From positions 1-7,714 of the forward strand of contig SLLP01000101.1 of the NCBI GenBank assembly GCA_007133995.1: a stretch of DNA of 7,714 nucleotides, written 5' to 3'. The translations under genes and the position numbers were made by a program. This DNA is from Balneolales bacterium (GTDB lineage: Bacteria; Bacteroidota; Rhodothermia; Balneolales; Natronogracilivirgulaceae). Positions 6,120 through 7,714 of this stretch are shown here, piece after piece (position 1 is the first letter of the stretch; the number at the start of each line of letters is the position of its first letter). The notes beneath the pieces were generated by a model, which saw only the letters and a list, made by a program, of their open reading frames with translations, made no database searches and was not told the DNA's origin.

Positions 6120-6129
6120 GAGTTAACTC
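6120..6129. promoter_or_regulatory. 10-bp palindrome upstream of comEC
   Basis: GAGTTAACTC is a perfect 10-base palindrome roughly 95 bases before the comEC start, inside the 218-base non-coding gap 6007-6224. It could be an operator half-site pair. A TACAAT sequence at 6204-6209 lies 15 bases before the ATG, too close for a usual promoter with a leader, and it has no well-spaced -35 element. Apart from these and the hairpin at 6036-6055, I see nothing in this gap: no tRNA, no riboswitch and no convincing small ORF. Confidence 0.2.
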
Positions 6130-6224
6130 TAAAATAGCGTCCTTCTGCACCCTTAGCCGGGTTGGCGATGCAGGTTTGGTGCGATGTTGGGTTTTAACCT
6201 TTTTACAATACGTGCTGATTCGGT

Positions 6225-7714
6225 ATGTCGGAAGAGAAGAGGATCGCATTCCAACCGGGAGCATACCCGTTGCTGCGCATTGCATTGATTTATGCCTCCG
6301 GGATCGTGATAGGACGGTTAACGGCTCCTGATGTGCCCCGTGAAACATTAGCAAGCTTTGGGCATGAGCATGCATTTTCTGAAGTTGTCCGCAGCACTAC
6401 TGGAAAAAACCAGGTCACCAGTGTAAATTACCGGGGTGGATTGGCTGATGCATACGGCATCACAGATTTTTTTTGGAACTGGATTCCGGAGTTGCTTTTT
6501 GCGGGGGTTGCGTTGGCAGTCCTGTATTGCCTGTTTACATCCGGACTTGGTCGCCGTGCTTCACCAGGTTTCGGTGGATTCTCCGTTCGTCCCAACACCG
6601 TATCTGCGGTATATCTGCTGTGTATTTTTGGAATCGGAATATTGCAATCTTATCGGCACCATCTGCCGCATACGCCAGATGAACTAATGCTGCAGGTTTT
6701 CGAGCCGGAAGAGATCATTTTTCACGGAGTCGTACGATCCGATCGTGCCACACGCTCCGGAAACAGAATGCTCACGGTCGATGTCGATTCGGTCAGTCTG
6801 CATGGCCTGCCAACCTGGAAGATCCCCTTCCGGACAGAGGTATTGATTCATGCAGAACGCACTTCATTCGAGGACCGCACTTCACTCGCGGGCAAAACCG
6901 ATGAGGCCAATCTGTTTCCGGTAACCGGTGCCTACCTCCGTTTTCAGGGCGATCTTCAGCCGACTCCCCGGCCACGAAATCCGAACCAATTTGATTACGC
7001 CGCTTTTTTATCCCGGCGTGACATATACTGCCAGGTTTTTGCAACTGCAATCACAGACTATGTCTCTGAGGGGCAGGCCTCTTTCTGGATTCGTCAACAG
7101 GTTCGCATTCGCTCCGCGATCAACCCGTTGTTTTCAGCTGATAACAGCGGCCTGGCAAGGGCGATTATCCTTGGAGACCGCTCTGATCTGCAGGCAGATA
7201 TCCGAACCGGATTCTCCAGGGCGGGACTGGCTCATCTTATGGCTGTTTCCGGCATGCATGTCGGTTTTATCCTGCTGCCCGTCTGGGTTATTCTTCCGTG
7301 GTTTCGAAGTACCCTTCTCCTCAGGTATATCGGACTGGTTCTGGGAGGAAGCCTGCTTCTGTTCTATGCGGGCATCACCGGCTTCTCCGTCTCTGTTTCA
7401 CGCGCTTCACTCATGGCATTCCTGATGATGCTGGCCCGGCTCTTTCACAAACCCGGAACCTCTATGAATATCCTTGGAGCAGCAGCACTTCTGCTTCTTC
7501 TGCATGAACCTCTGATGCTTTTTGACGTTGGCTTCCAGCTCTCTTTCATCGCTGTCATCATAATATTGACCACCCTTCCCGGAACCCGATATCTTCTGCC
7601 GCATCACCACCGGTACCGGAAAACCGGGGCCCTCTTCCAGTTCGTTATGGTCAGTGTTCTGGTTCAGGGCGGTCTCTATCCCCTGCTCATACACTATTTT
7701 CAGGAGTTTTCCAT
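6225..7714 (+). CDS. comEC: ComEC/Rec2 family competence protein, N-terminal 496 codons
   Basis: ComEC forms the inner-membrane channel that passes single-stranded DNA into the cytoplasm during natural transformation. The frame from the ATG at 6225 is open to the window end; an in-frame TGA at 6216 makes this the first possible ATG. The order fits the family. Membrane helices lie at about 15-33, 88-106 and 124-142. A DUF4131/OB-like region at about 160-260 ends in NPNQFDYAAFLSRRDIY (252-268). The Competence domain begins near 308 with ARAIILGDRSDL and the hallmark AGLAHLMAVSGMHVGF, in which Ser342, Gly343 and His345 are positioned at the start of the channel. Further helices follow, with the family segment VSRASLMAFLMMLARL and later FDVGFQLSF. 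The loop between the first two helices (about 34-80) seems long for the family. The rest of the channel and any C-terminal metallo-beta-lactamase-like domain lie beyond the right edge. Confidence 0.95.
   Translation, partial: MSEEKRIAFQPGAYPLLRIALIYASGIVIGRLTAPDVPRETLASFGHEHAFSEVVRSTTGKNQVTSVNYRGGLADAYGITDFFWNWIPELLFAGVALAVLYCLFTSGLGRRASPGFGGFSVRPNTVSAVYLLCIFGIGILQSYRHHLPHTPDELMLQVFEPEEIIFHGVVRSDRATRSGNRMLTVDVDSVSLHGLPTWKIPFRTEVLIHAERTSFEDRTSLAGKTDEANLFPVTGAYLRFQGDLQPTPRPRNPNQFDYAAFLSRRDIYCQVFATAITDYVSEGQASFWIRQQVRIRSAINPLFSADNSGLARAIILGDRSDLQADIRTGFSRAGLAHLMAVSGMHVGFILLPVWVILPWFRSTLLLRYIGLVLGGSLLLFYAGITGFSVSVSRASLMAFLMMLARLFHKPGTSMNILGAAALLLLLHEPLMLFDVGFQLSFIAVIIILTTLPGTRYLLPHHHRYRKTGALFQFVMVSVLVQGGLYPLLIHYFQEFS

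Noticed and set aside
6060..6200. Possible tRNA or structured RNA in the gap before comEC
   Set aside because: No cloverleaf, T-arm GTTCRANNC sequence or known riboswitch core could be found.
5869..6375. 168-residue minus-strand frame spanning the gap before comEC
   Set aside because: It overlaps the 3' end of the acidic-protein gene and the start of comEC, and its sequence has low-complexity Ser/Arg character without a motif.

Overview
The window is an ordinary-looking chromosomal stretch of a bacterium related to Bacteroidota, most plausibly Balneolota/Rhodothermota. The reasons are the gene set (a Nif3-like protein with a COG1579 coiled-coil protein; a YggS protein with a DivIVA-domain protein and a class I purine nucleoside phosphorylase), the near absence of Shine-Dalgarno sequences before the starts, and a TAnnTTTG-type -7 box in the one divergent promoter region. 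The lineage is an inference; a 16S or marker-gene search would settle it. There is no mobile element, CRISPR array or recognisable defence system.

Layout. The left arm lies on the minus strand and reads leftward: a compact Nif3-like dinuclear-metal protein (1196-2023), a COG1579 coiled-coil protein (441-1178) that has lost every cysteine of its zinc ribbon, then the bacterial RNase P RNA gene (about 277 down to the left edge, 3' end missing). A 227-base divergent region (2024-2250) separates this from the right arm.

The right arm is entirely on the plus strand: a YggS-type PLP protein (2251-3045, start uncertain), a small one-pass membrane protein with a PspB-like tail (3130-3471), a DivIVA-domain protein (3551-4156), a trimeric-type purine nucleoside phosphorylase (4172-5011), an unrecognised very acidic 277-residue protein (5173-6006), and the first 496 codons of a ComEC/Rec2 DNA-uptake channel (6225 to the right edge). 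The ComEC reading frame stays open to the end of the window.

How they fit together. YggS, a small membrane protein and DivIVA in a row recall the ylm-divIVA cluster of Firmicutes, where PLP homeostasis and cell-pole or division genes travel together. The phosphorylase sits only 15 bases behind divIVA and is probably co-transcribed with it. The points most worth checking are the cysteine-free zinc-ribbon protein, the unknown acidic protein with a possible R-x5-H motif near its C-terminus, the aspartate at the base-specificity position of the phosphorylase, and the repeated GTATCTTT boxes before yggS.
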